9,454 nt of DNA from Oscillospiraceae bacterium (GCA_902803695.1 CADCQX010000036.1:1-9454), one strand, 5' to 3'; shown: positions 1 to 6,477, numbered from the stretch's first letter. Notes: generated by a model from the letters alone, not told the origin. Translations and numbers: made by a program.

Positions 1-996
1 AGGATCACTTAAACGGAAAAACTCAACTGTACCGTCAGGTGCTGAAAGACTTATCTCTTTATCAAATGCGATAGCATCCGTTATCTTATCAATATCTCTA
101 TCCGGACGTGTGACCTCGGAATACACGCTCTCGATATTAAATTCCACTCCGTCCTTACGAAGCGATGAGATAAGAGCATCTCCGAAGTAGTAAACGTCGC
201 TGTCTGAAGCCGTATCAGAATACAGCACATAGATATCTATGGAACAACCGAGTCTGTCCAAAGCCTTAACAAATCCCAGCTCCTGTGGAGTAAATGTTCT
301 TGATGATCCGAATCCGTATATGACTATCCTGTAGTCCTTGAGCTGCCTGATGTATGAATAAAGTCTCCTTCTTGGTATCTCGCCATTGGAAAGAGCTCCG
401 TCAATAAAGTTAGTAGCTCTGGTAATGTCACTCGAAAGGAGTGAAAAACCATAAGTATCGTTGATCTCATGGATATACTCAACGAGAGTCTTAAGGTCGG
501 AAACCTTATCGTAGAAAATATCATTCGGTGAATCCGCGTGATTAATTACCTCATCAAGATCATCGGTAGTAATACCGAATCTGGTGAAGTCTCCCAGAAG
601 TTCGATCAATCTGTCTATGTATTCGAAGCGGTTGACGTATTTGCTGAAATTCTTGAACTCACTGCCATGTTTAACAAAAATATGATATATGACGTTACGC
701 AGGACAATGTCATCAAAACCGGTGATGGTATCATCTCCGGAATTAGATACTATCCTTTGTGCAAACTTAAGAAAGCTCAGAACGTCATACTTGATAACGC
801 CTGCAGTTACAATATCTTCGCCTACTTTGATATTACTCTTACCATTCTCGGACAAAGCCTCAAATATCAGTCTCTCAACAGAGGCCTTTGAGGTCTCAGG
901 AACGATAAAGAGGGTCTTTGTATTGTCAGATATCTGATCTTTTACGATAGATACTACAGGACACTTCAGAGAGTCCAAACACTTAACAGAGATCAT
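1..996 (-). CDS. addB: AddB/RexB-like ATP-dependent helicase/nuclease subunit, N-terminal part (3' end outside window)
   Basis: I translated 332 codons from ATG at 994-996 without a stop; the gene runs off the left edge. AddB/RexB is the second subunit of the AddAB (RexAB) helicase-nuclease, which resects double-strand DNA breaks for RecA-dependent recombination. Family resemblance lies in the order of blocks: a FIVPE strand near residue 30, VLSFLKFAQRI near 72-82, a DRLIELLGDFTRFGIT helix near residues 128-143, and a YGFGSSRTFTPQELGF block near 226-241 that corresponds to the family 'GF..FTPQE' element. The N-terminus has no GxxGxGK(S/T) loop, as I recall for RexB rather than Bacillus AddB. 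The C-terminal nuclease and iron-sulphur cysteines would lie outside the window. A GAGGTGA ribosome binding site at 1003-1009 supports the start. addA would be expected downstream, beyond the left edge. The family call is good; choosing AddB over RexB as the name is convention. Confidence 0.82.
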   Translation of the reverse strand, partial: MISVKCLDSLKCPVVSIVKDQISDNTKTLFIVPETSKASVERLIFEALSENGKSNIKVGEDIVTAGVIKYDVLSFLKFAQRIVSNSGDDTITGFDDIVLRNVIYHIFVKHGSEFKNFSKYVNRFEYIDRLIELLGDFTRFGITTDDLDEVINHADSPNDIFYDKVSDLKTLVEYIHEINDTYGFSLLSSDITRATNFIDGALSNGEIPRRRLYSYIRQLKDYRIVIYGFGSSRTFTPQELGFVKALDRLGCSIDIYVLYSDTASDSDVYYFGDALISSLRKDGVEFNIESVYSEVTRPDRDIDKITDAIAFDKEISLSAPDGTVEFFRLSDP

Positions 997-1036
997 AATG
1001 CGTCACCTCGTCAACGGATCGATTCACTATGTTTTC

Positions 1037-1070
1037 AGTATACTATAAAGACCCGGCCAAAAATCGTACA
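1037..1070 (-). promoter_or_regulatory. Possible weak promoter for addB
   Basis: On the minus strand, TATACT (1037-1042) and the overlapping TATAGT (1042-1047) lie 41-51 bases upstream of the addB start. They sit directly after the terminator hairpin of the upstream synthetase gene. No good -35 box is visible at the right distance; the best is TGTACG at 1065-1070, 17 bases from TATAGT. The call rests mostly on position: addB follows a terminator and needs a promoter. Confidence 0.3.
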
Positions 1071-1082
1071 TTTGACCGGGTC
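1045..1082 (-). terminator. Rho-independent terminator of the acyl-CoA synthetase gene
   Basis: On the minus strand the arms at 1072-1082 and 1050-1060 pair over 11 bp (GACCCGGTCAA with TTGGCCGGGTC, one G-U pair), with a loop of about 11 bases. TTTATA follows. It lies 27 bases past the synthetase stop codon and before addB, so it separates the two transcripts. On the plus strand the G-U position becomes a C-A mismatch, which favours function on the minus strand. The U tract is short, so termination may be incomplete. Confidence 0.72.
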
Positions 1083-1108
1083 CCTTTAAATATCTTGTTA
1101 AGATTCTG

Positions 1109-2950
1109 TTATGTGAGCTTGTCGAGATTACAACCGTTCATCTCACGCATATTCGTGTCATTTCTCTCCAATGCGCTCTCGATAGCTTCCTGCTCTTTAG
1201 GTCTCTTGATCTTGAGAGTTGTCGTCTTGATCATATCCTTCTCGGAGAAGACGTAGTTTCTGACGATCTTATAGGAAGGCATCTTGTGGTTTGCATCACG
1301 GAGCTTGTCGTTAAGATACATGGTTATCTCGCTATCACTGGCCTCGCCCTTGGTTCCTACAGCCTTCGCGATAGCTTTTCTGTCGATATAGAACTTGGCG
1401 CAGATATCGATAGCCTCACGCTCATTCCTGTTACCCCAGACAAATGCCTCAATGACACCGGGGATGTCCAGAAGAAGGCTCTCGATCTCCTCAGGGAAGG
1501 CCTTCTTACCGTTTGTAAGAACGATCATGGACTTAACACGGCCTGTTACGTGGATACAGCCCTTCTTGTCGATGAAGCCCATATCACCTGTATGGAACCA
1601 GCCGTCAGCGTCGATGACTTCTTTGGTGGCTTCCTCGTTTTGGTAGTAGCCCTTCATGACGCAGTCGGATTTTGTAAGGATCTCGCCAACCTTGTTAGGA
1701 GCATCGACTCCTTCAATAGCGGCTTTGATACCAACCATCGGGCGGCCTACACTGCCGTAAACGTTACATGCGAGGGTAGTAGTCGCGATAACAGGAGAAG
1801 TCTCGGTAAGACCGTAACCCATCATGAAATCGATACCTATGTTATTGAAGAATTCAACATACTTCTTGTCGATGCCGGCACCGCCGATAACGACCATACG
1901 GAGGTTTCCGCCGAGTTTTTTGAGAATATCGGCAAATACCACACGGCGAAGGTCAAGACCGAAGTGTCTTAAGAACCTCGTTACCGGGATCATTATGCTT
2001 ATGAGTTTTTTCTTGCCGGACTGTTCGATACCTTCGTTGATCTTCTCGTAAATGTTTTCGAAAAGCAAAGGTACAGAGATACAGAAGTCAACATGCCACT
2101 CGGACACATTCTTGACGATGTATCGGAGACCGTCCGAAAAACATGCGCAGCTTCCTCTGGAAATAAGGAAGAAGTCACAGGTGTTTTCGAAAGTATGGTG
2201 CAAAGGAAGGATGGAGAAATATCTCTCGCCCCTGCCTGCATAAAGTGTCTGTGAGATAGAATAAACGTTGGAACAGATATTCTTGTTCGTGAGCATGACA
2301 CCCTTACTCGCGGATGTGGTACCGGATGTAAACAGGATGATCTTAGTCTCGTCAGGATCGATCTTGTTGGTCGTGAATCTGTCATCACCGCCTTCGATGA
2401 GCTTGTTACCCTGTCTTACGAGATCATAAAGATCTGCAAAGCGCTCGTCATCAGGCCATTTGAGCTTCTCGCTGATACCTTCGACGTACATGCAGACAAA
2501 TCTCTCGATAGGAAGTTTATACTCACCCTTATCCATCTTATCTGCGATGGAGAGCATCATCTCGTGATGCTTAGGCTGGTAGAAAAGGACCTTGGCCTCA
2601 CTTCTCTCAAGAAGCTGGACAAGTTCTCCCTCAGGAAGAGCCCTGTCGAGCGGGATTCCTATACTGTTACTTCCGAGTATTGCAGAATAAGAGACAAACC
2701 ACTCATAGCAGTTCTCACCGACTACTCCGAGCTTGTCTCCGTAATATTTCGAATTGATGATGTATGTGCCGAGCGCCTTAACATCTTTGCCGAATTGGGA
2801 GAAGGTCCTGTGCTCTTCAGGCAAAGTAGGTTTCCTTCTGAATATGGCAACATCCAGTTCAGCATGTTTCTCTGCTGCATCCAGAATGAGATCACGGATC
2901 GTCTCATAACGCTCCGCCTCATAAAGCGCTGTTCCCTTAACTTCGCGCAT
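1109..2950 (-). CDS. Long-chain fatty acid--CoA ligase family protein (AMP-forming; acyl-CoA or acyl-ACP synthetase)
   Basis: This 613-residue protein belongs to the AMP-binding (ANL) superfamily. It would activate a fatty acid with ATP to an acyl-adenylate and pass it to CoA or to an acyl carrier protein. Motifs in order: the phosphate-binding loop TSGTTSASKG (208-217), where most relatives have TSGTTGxPKG; MGYGLTETSP (377-386); GWFHTGD (460-466) with the adenylate-binding Asp; VTGRVKSMIVLTNGKKAFPEEIE (positions 468-490); and TTTLKIKR near 576-583, where Lys580 is the expected catalytic lysine. No signal peptide or clear membrane segment is seen, so it is probably cytoplasmic or peripheral. 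ATG at 2948-2950 follows a GGAGG site with 4-base spacing. It diverges from plsC across 177 bases, so it probably supplies acyl groups for phospholipid synthesis. The exact thioester product cannot be told from sequence. Confidence 0.9.
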   Translation of the reverse strand: MREVKGTALYEAERYETIRDLILDAAEKHAELDVAIFRRKPTLPEEHRTFSQFGKDVKALGTYIINSKYYGDKLGVVGENCYEWFVSYSAILGSNSIGIPLDRALPEGELVQLLERSEAKVLFYQPKHHEMMLSIADKMDKGEYKLPIERFVCMYVEGISEKLKWPDDERFADLYDLVRQGNKLIEGGDDRFTTNKIDPDETKIILFTSGTTSASKGVMLTNKNICSNVYSISQTLYAGRGERYFSILPLHHTFENTCDFFLISRGSCACFSDGLRYIVKNVSEWHVDFCISVPLLFENIYEKINEGIEQSGKKKLISIMIPVTRFLRHFGLDLRRVVFADILKKLGGNLRMVVIGGAGIDKKYVEFFNNIGIDFMMGYGLTETSPVIATTTLACNVYGSVGRPMVGIKAAIEGVDAPNKVGEILTKSDCVMKGYYQNEEATKEVIDADGWFHTGDMGFIDKKGCIHVTGRVKSMIVLTNGKKAFPEEIESLLLDIPGVIEAFVWGNRNEREAIDICAKFYIDRKAIAKAVGTKGEASDSEITMYLNDKLRDANHKMPSYKIVRNYVFSEKDMIKTTTLKIKRPKEQEAIESALERNDTNMREMNGCNLDKLT

Positions 2951-2980
2951 ACTTCCTCCAAGTGCTTTTTTACTCTTGAA

Positions 2981-3009
2981 ATATTAGCATTTAAAGTCAG
3001 ATTAGTCCA
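2981..3009 (-). promoter_or_regulatory. Promoter of the acyl-CoA synthetase gene (extended -10)
   Basis: On the minus strand, TGGACT (3004-3009) is separated by exactly 17 bases from TAATAT (2981-2986), and the -10 is preceded by TGC, giving an extended -10. Transcription would start near 2974, about 24 bases before the start codon. An imperfect inverted repeat (2975-2996) overlaps the -10. Confidence 0.6.
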
Positions 3010-3069
3010 TAATGCAAAGCCACATAGCGTTCATTTATATTTGCCGCATTTTCCTTTTCAAAAAAGATG

Positions 3070-3097
3070 TTGCAAATATTCTTTTTTTTATTATTAT
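3070..3097 (+). promoter_or_regulatory. Promoter of plsC
   Basis: TTGCAA (3070-3075) is followed after 16 bases by TATTAT (3092-3097); an alternative -10 is TTATAA at 3094-3099 with 18-base spacing. A run of eight T residues lies in the spacer. Transcription would start near 3104 and give a leader of about 24 bases. It is divergent from the synthetase promoter, with about 60 bases between the two -35 boxes. Confidence 0.6.
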
Positions 3098-3127
3098 AAG
3101 AATGAATTTGAAAATACGGAGATATCT

Positions 3128-3832
3128 ATGGCTGATACAGCACACTTAGACAAACAATACCCTACAAAGCGTACCTGGGACGCTAAGGTTGCTAAGTTCT
3201 TCTTTCTGTTGTACACATCAACGGTTATCAACCTTAAGTGCATAAACAGAGAGAACTTCCCGGACAACTATCCATATGTTATCGCATCCAACCACCAGTC
3301 CTATGCAGACGGTGTATGGATCGCAAAATACCTTCCGAAGGGCCATTTCAAGAAGATGTGCTGCCTCGCAGGCGCTGACCTCGAGACAAGCCACGGCAAG
3401 ATCGGAAGACTTATCATGAAAGTCGGCCGCGGTATCGCCGTAGACAGATACGGTAATCCGGTAAGAGGACTTATCAAGGCTAAGAAGGAAGTCGAAAAGG
3501 GTGATATCTGCCTGGTATTCCCTGAAGGAACAAGATCTTCCACAGGCGAGATCGGCGAACTCAAGGACGGTGCTTCCTATATCGCAATCAAAGCTAACGT
3601 ACCGCTGGTACCTGTCTTCGTATCGGGCGCTTATCAGATCTGGAACAGACATATGCCTAAGATGAAGACCTTCAAAGGCTTCATGAAGAGAAAGAAGATG
3701 AGGATCATCATCGGAGAGCCAATGTACGGCAAGGACTTCGATAACGATGCCCACAAGATGACGGCTGCTCTTGATGATTGGATGAGAAAGATGCACGCCC
3801 TGTATTTTGATCCTGAAAACTGCGAAAGGTGA
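3128..3832 (+). CDS. plsC: 1-acyl-sn-glycerol-3-phosphate acyltransferase (PlsC family)
   Basis: This 234-residue protein would transfer an acyl chain to the sn-2 position of lysophosphatidate to make phosphatidate, the precursor of all glycerophospholipids, at the inner face of the membrane. It has the family motifs in order: NHQSYAD (residues 55-61, the HxxxxD catalytic pair His56/Asp61), GRGIAVDR (100-107), FPEGTR (131-136, glycerophosphate binding) and VPLVPV (158-163). The length is normal for the family. A hydrophobic stretch near 22-35 may insert in the membrane. The reading frame stays open upstream to about 2564, but that part is antisense to the synthetase gene. ATG at 3128 follows GGAG (3118-3121) by six bases and lies just after a promoter, so it is the true start. 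This is the only plus-strand gene in the window. Confidence 0.93.
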   Translation: MADTAHLDKQYPTKRTWDAKVAKFFFLLYTSTVINLKCINRENFPDNYPYVIASNHQSYADGVWIAKYLPKGHFKKMCCLAGADLETSHGKIGRLIMKVGRGIAVDRYGNPVRGLIKAKKEVEKGDICLVFPEGTRSSTGEIGELKDGASYIAIKANVPLVPVFVSGAYQIWNRHMPKMKTFKGFMKRKKMRIIIGEPMYGKDFDNDAHKMTAALDDWMRKMHALYFDPENCER

Positions 3833-3853
3833 TCTTAGAAGATCACCTTTTTT
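3825..3853 (+). terminator. Shared convergent terminator containing both stop codons
   Basis: A perfect 11-bp stem (AAAGGTGATCT at 3825-3835, AGATCACCTTT at 3840-3850) with a TAGA loop is followed by a T run (six T residues at 3848-3853). The plsC stop codon (3830-3832) is in the left arm and the stop codon of the opposing kinase gene (3843-3845) is in the right arm. On the minus strand the same hairpin forms, but only three T residues follow, so termination should be stronger for plsC. Confidence 0.9.
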
Positions 3854-4823
3854 CTATCTTAGGGAAATATGCGAGATTAAGAGCTTCCGGAAACACTTCA
3901 AATCTGATCCTGTGACCGTATATCAGTTCGCCGTCACAGTTGCCCGTAAGCTGGAACGAATTATCCTTACATGTGATTATGCCGCTCGTGGCCTTGAACA
4001 TCCTGACTGATTCATCCTGAACATGTTTTCCATCAAGACCTGCCAGGAAGAACAACTTACCGTTATGCATCCTTCCCCTGTTCTCAGTTACGCAGATATC
4101 AAGGACACCGTCGTCTATCTTTGCATTCGGAGCTATACAGCATCCGTTATTGTATTTACCGTTACAGATTGACAAGGAAAGGAATTCTTCATCCTCGCAG
4201 ATCTCGTTGGTCTCACTGTCGATAAGTTCGAGACTATAGTCCATCTTGTAGGACTTCATCTTCTGAAAGCCACGGAGTGCTCCCTGGATATTGGCCATCT
4301 GCCTGTCTGCCTTCTTATTCTTATCCATGAATTCCTTGGCATAGTATAGTGCCGTAGTCTCAAATCCGAACGAAGCGATATTGATAAAATACCTGGACCA
4401 TACAGGAAGATGATTTCCCAATACGTCGTAACTGTCGATCCTTACAAGGTCGATCGGTACAACGTTAAGATCCTGCAGCATCAAGACTCCCTTTTCAGGA
4501 TGCGTAAGAAGATATTCAGGTGTTATGGTCTGGGCAAAATGATTGATCGAACCCATCGGTATAACCGCAAGAGGTGTCGATCTGTACGCAAGACCGTTTA
4601 CGACTTCATGGATAACGTTATCACCGCCGCAGACAACGATGGTTACGTTATCGTCAGACTGTTCACTGGCTTCCACCGCATATTCGGTTGACTGGCTGGC
4701 ATTTTGAATATAGCGAAGCTCAATGTGATTTCGCATATCTTCGTTCAAGGAAGCAATGGTATCTTCGAGTTTTCGAAGGTCTTTTGAATTGATCTCATTG
4801 CTGATTATGAACAAATAACGCAT
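3843..4823 (-). CDS. Diacylglycerol kinase catalytic-domain protein (YegS/DgkB/BmrU-like lipid kinase)
   Basis: This 326-residue protein has the DAGK catalytic-domain layout and would phosphorylate a lipid hydroxyl, most simply diacylglycerol to phosphatidate. Visible blocks are CGGDNVIHEVVNGL (65-78), PMGSINHFA (89-97), SICNGKYNNGCCIAPNAKIDDGVLDICV (positions 218-245) and GNCDGE (294-299), with the usual conserved Asp-Gly-Glu near the end. Length and order fit the family. The nucleotide-loop motif is changed: GGDNV where GGDGT is normal, and GSINHFA where GTxNDFA is normal. It could be active with altered kinetics or another lipid, or it could have lost activity. There is no signal peptide. 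ATG at 4821-4823 follows AAGGGA by nine bases and lies 34 bases after the carrier-protein stop, so the two are probably cotranscribed. It ends inside the terminator shared with plsC. Confidence 0.85.
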   Translation of the reverse strand: MRYLFIISNEINSKDLRKLEDTIASLNEDMRNHIELRYIQNASQSTEYAVEASEQSDDNVTIVVCGGDNVIHEVVNGLAYRSTPLAVIPMGSINHFAQTITPEYLLTHPEKGVLMLQDLNVVPIDLVRIDSYDVLGNHLPVWSRYFINIASFGFETTALYYAKEFMDKNKKADRQMANIQGALRGFQKMKSYKMDYSLELIDSETNEICEDEEFLSLSICNGKYNNGCCIAPNAKIDDGVLDICVTENRGRMHNGKLFFLAGLDGKHVQDESVRMFKATSGIITCKDNSFQLTGNCDGELIYGHRIRFEVFPEALNLAYFPKIEKR

Positions 4824-4857
4824 CGCATTGTCCCTTCGTGTTAAAGATTAGATGAGA

Positions 4858-5172
4858 TTACTTCTCCGGCTGAGTCGACAATCTGAAGACAAGATCGACT
4901 ACATCTCCTACAGTCTTAACGGCATCCAGATCTTCATCCGGCATCCTTATGCTGTAGACTTCTTCCAGATCAACGACCAATTCGTAGAGCTGTAAAGAAT
5001 CAAGATCCAATTCTTCAAATATCATCGTATCGGGTCTGATATCTGTTGGTGATATTTCGAGCATATCCGTAAGCATCTTGATAAGATCATCCAAGATGAG
5101 GTCTTTCATCTTAGGTTCATCCAAAGATACATCATCGTTCATACGTTCTCGAGGATCGCCATTGTCACCCAT
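4858..5172 (-). CDS. Acyl carrier protein with an acidic N-terminal extension
   Basis: This 104-residue acidic protein is an acyl carrier protein. The phosphopantetheine site is LDLDSLQLYELV (residues 55-66), with Ser59 as the modified residue. MPDEDLDAVKTVGDVVDLV (77-95) matches the third and fourth helices. Typical ACPs are about 77 residues; this one has roughly 22 extra N-terminal residues rich in Asp, Glu and Arg. Internal ATGs at codons 11 and 22 would remove them, but neither has a good ribosome binding site. The first ATG has AGGAG (5182-5186) nine bases upstream, inside the end of the regulator gene, only two bases beyond that gene's stop codon. Translation is therefore probably coupled to the regulator. 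Its placement between a FabT-like regulator and a lipid kinase suggests a dedicated carrier for acyl sensing or lipid acylation rather than the main synthesis ACP. That role is an inference. Confidence 0.9.
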   Translation of the reverse strand: MGDNGDPRERMNDDVSLDEPKMKDLILDDLIKMLTDMLEISPTDIRPDTMIFEELDLDSLQLYELVVDLEEVYSIRMPDEDLDAVKTVGDVVDLVFRLSTQPEK

Positions 5173-5174
5173 TT

Positions 5175-5687
5175 TTATTCTCTCCTTCGGCCTTCTTCGG
5201 CCACTTTCTTAGCTGTTTTTCTTATCGAATCCGAACCGCTGTAACGTTTAAGTTGCGATGCGATATAATCATCTATCTCTGATACCATCTTAATGAGCTT
5301 TTCCTGATCTTCCGGAGAATACGGTTCGAGTATTCTCTTAGCCAAAACAGTGTGGAACTTCGTATGGATCCTGCAGGCGAGCTTACCGTTCTTGGTAAGG
5401 CTGATCCTGACGATCCTTCGGTCAGCTTCATCTCTCTTCCTTACAACATAGCCCTTCTTAACAAGACGATCGATCGCAACCGTAAGAGTTCCTGTCGTAA
5501 TTCCGAGATCAGTAGCTGTCTCAGTCATGGTCCTGGCTTCATAAGGTCCTATCGCATCAAGGGTGTGCATCTCCGCGTTCGAAAGATCGGAAAAATAACC
5601 CTTGGACAGAGCCTGCTCTTCGGTAAGAAGTACATTCTCATAAATCCTTACGAGAAGCTCGCTAAGTTGTGCTTCTTCTGCTCGCAT
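5175..5687 (-). CDS. MarR-family transcriptional regulator, FabT-like
   Basis: This 170-residue protein has a MarR winged helix-turn-helix: LSNAEMHTLDAIG (35-47), recognition region GITTGTLTVAIDRLVKKGYV (62-81) and wing KRDEADRRIVRISLTKNGK (84-102). The arrangement and details (YENVLLTEE near the start, EMHTLDAIG, and RIHTKFHTVLAKRI after the wing) resemble streptococcal FabT as I remember it. FabT represses fatty acid synthesis genes and uses long-chain acyl-ACP as corepressor. The basic tail after about residue 150 is longer than in FabT. The start is ATG at 5685-5687, seven bases from GGAGG (5695-5699). An in-frame TTG at 5708 lies upstream of that site and would place it inside the gene. 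The ACP gene follows after two bases. A palindrome over the -35 box suggests autoregulation. MarR membership is certain; the FabT-like assignment is likely but not proven. Confidence 0.88.
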   Translation of the reverse strand: MRAEEAQLSELLVRIYENVLLTEEQALSKGYFSDLSNAEMHTLDAIGPYEARTMTETATDLGITTGTLTVAIDRLVKKGYVVRKRDEADRRIVRISLTKNGKLACRIHTKFHTVLAKRILEPYSPEDQEKLIKMVSEIDDYIASQLKRYSGSDSIRKTAKKVAEEGRRRE

Positions 5688-5723
5688 GATACTTCCTCCA
5701 TTAATCAAAAATAAGCAACAGAT

Positions 5724-5752
5724 ATTATACCCTATTTATCTTTGTAATTCAA
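5724..5752 (-). promoter_or_regulatory. Promoter of the regulator-ACP-kinase unit
   Basis: On the minus strand, TTGAAT (5747-5752) and a perfect TATAAT (5724-5729) are spaced by exactly 17 bases. Transcription would start near 5717, giving a leader of about 30 bases before the ATG at 5687. The -35 box overlaps the stop codon of the DUF2344 gene, so this is an internal promoter at a gene junction with no terminator between. Confidence 0.78.
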
Positions 5753-5754
5753 AG
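5740..5754 (-). promoter_or_regulatory. Candidate FabT-type operator palindrome over the -35 box
   Basis: CTTTGAATTACAAAG reads as an inverted repeat with perfect five-base arms (CTTTG/CAAAG) around a five-base centre. The inner 13 bases match the streptococcal FabT box as I recall it (TTTGATTATCAAA) at 10 of 13 positions. It fully covers the -35 hexamer of the promoter in front of the FabT-like gene, where a repressor would block RNA polymerase. I found no second copy in the synthetase/plsC promoter region. The recalled consensus should be verified. Confidence 0.55.
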
Positions 5755-6477
5755 TAATTCCTTGATGTCCAGAAGCTTAGGGTACTCGCCTCCGAACAAC
5801 GAAAGTCTTGTGACCTCGGCATTTGCGGCAGCATCTTCGTCATATCCTTCATACTTGCAAAGAGCCGACATCAATACATCAGGTCTTAAGTTCTTTACCG
5901 AACCAGCGCAGACATAAAGTTCGCAGATATCCTTATCCTCAGGCATCTTCTGCGCCTTGGACAAAAGAAGCGGCCTAATATCCGTCTCAACTATCTTGCC
6001 CTTGGATTTTTTCTCGACCTTGATCTCATCTTTTTCGAAAAGGCGCAGCATCGGATCCTGAACACCCGGTGCCTTGATCCTGTACATGGCCGTCGTAACC
6101 ACGCTCATAAGCGAATTCTTCGGCTCATCTATATTGATGCCGCCATAAAGCTTAACGCCTCTCGGGAGGTTATTATTGACCTTCTCCATGAACTCTTCGG
6201 CATCAACAACGCGGCTTAAGGAAATATCCACGTAGTCTCCCAGAGTATCGATACCGACGCCCAGAGGAAGCGCAAATACCATCATCGGCCTAGGGTTGTA
6301 ACCTTGGGTATAAAGGATCGGCATCTCGGCTCTTCTTATTGCACGGTCAAAAGTATGCATCAGGTCAAGATGTCCCACAAAGGAAGCAACTCCCACTCTC
6401 TCGAAAAGACACCTTACAACGTACTCGGTCTGGTGCTGCTGTCTTGTCATCTCAAGGCTTCTCTCATTTTGGAGCAT
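5749..6477 (-). CDS. TIGR03936 family radical SAM-associated protein (DUF2344)
   Basis: This protein of about 242 residues matches the DUF2344/TIGR03936 family, which travels with TIGR03960 radical SAM proteins and is sometimes fused to them. The signature is in the first third: VRCLFERVGVASFVGHLDLM, DRAIRRAEMPILYTQGYNPRP and the following ALPLGVGIDTLGDYVDI. The biochemical role of the family is unknown to me; a link to rRNA or tRNA processing is sometimes proposed from its usual neighbours. Three starts are possible. GTG at 6486 lies too close to the AAGGTAGG site. ATG at 6475-6477 is about eight bases from it and is chosen. ATG at 6450 has no clear site. The chosen start overlaps the radical SAM gene by 14 bases, so the pair is probably translationally coupled. 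Its stop codon lies within the operator/promoter of the next unit, with no terminator. Confidence 0.88.
   Translation of the reverse strand: MLQNERSLEMTRQQHQTEYVVRCLFERVGVASFVGHLDLMHTFDRAIRRAEMPILYTQGYNPRPMMVFALPLGVGIDTLGDYVDISLSRVVDAEEFMEKVNNNLPRGVKLYGGINIDEPKNSLMSVVTTAMYRIKAPGVQDPMLRLFEKDEIKVEKKSKGKIVETDIRPLLLSKAQKMPEDKDICELYVCAGSVKNLRPDVLMSALCKYEGYDEDAAANAEVTRLSLFGGEYPKLLDIKELL

Noticed and set aside
538..891. 117-codon plus-strand frame
   Set aside because: It is opposite the AddB-like gene, which gives a continuous 332-codon reading with family motifs.
1286..1972. 228-codon open frame on the plus strand
   Set aside because: Antisense shadow of the acyl-CoA synthetase gene, with no domain signal or ribosome binding site of note.
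3081..3090. Run of eight T residues as a terminator
   Set aside because: No stem precedes it; it lies in the spacer of the plsC promoter.
2564..3127. Plus-strand extension of plsC by 188 codons
   Set aside because: It is antisense to the start of the synthetase gene and its promoter, has no PlsC-family sequence, and the ATG at 3128 has its own promoter and ribosome binding site.
3218..3796. 192-codon open frame on the minus strand
   Set aside because: Antisense to plsC, which carries intact catalytic motifs in the other frame.
5688..5708. Earlier TTG start for the MarR-type regulator
   Set aside because: It would place the strong GGAGG ribosome binding site inside the gene; the ATG at 5687 is correctly spaced from it.
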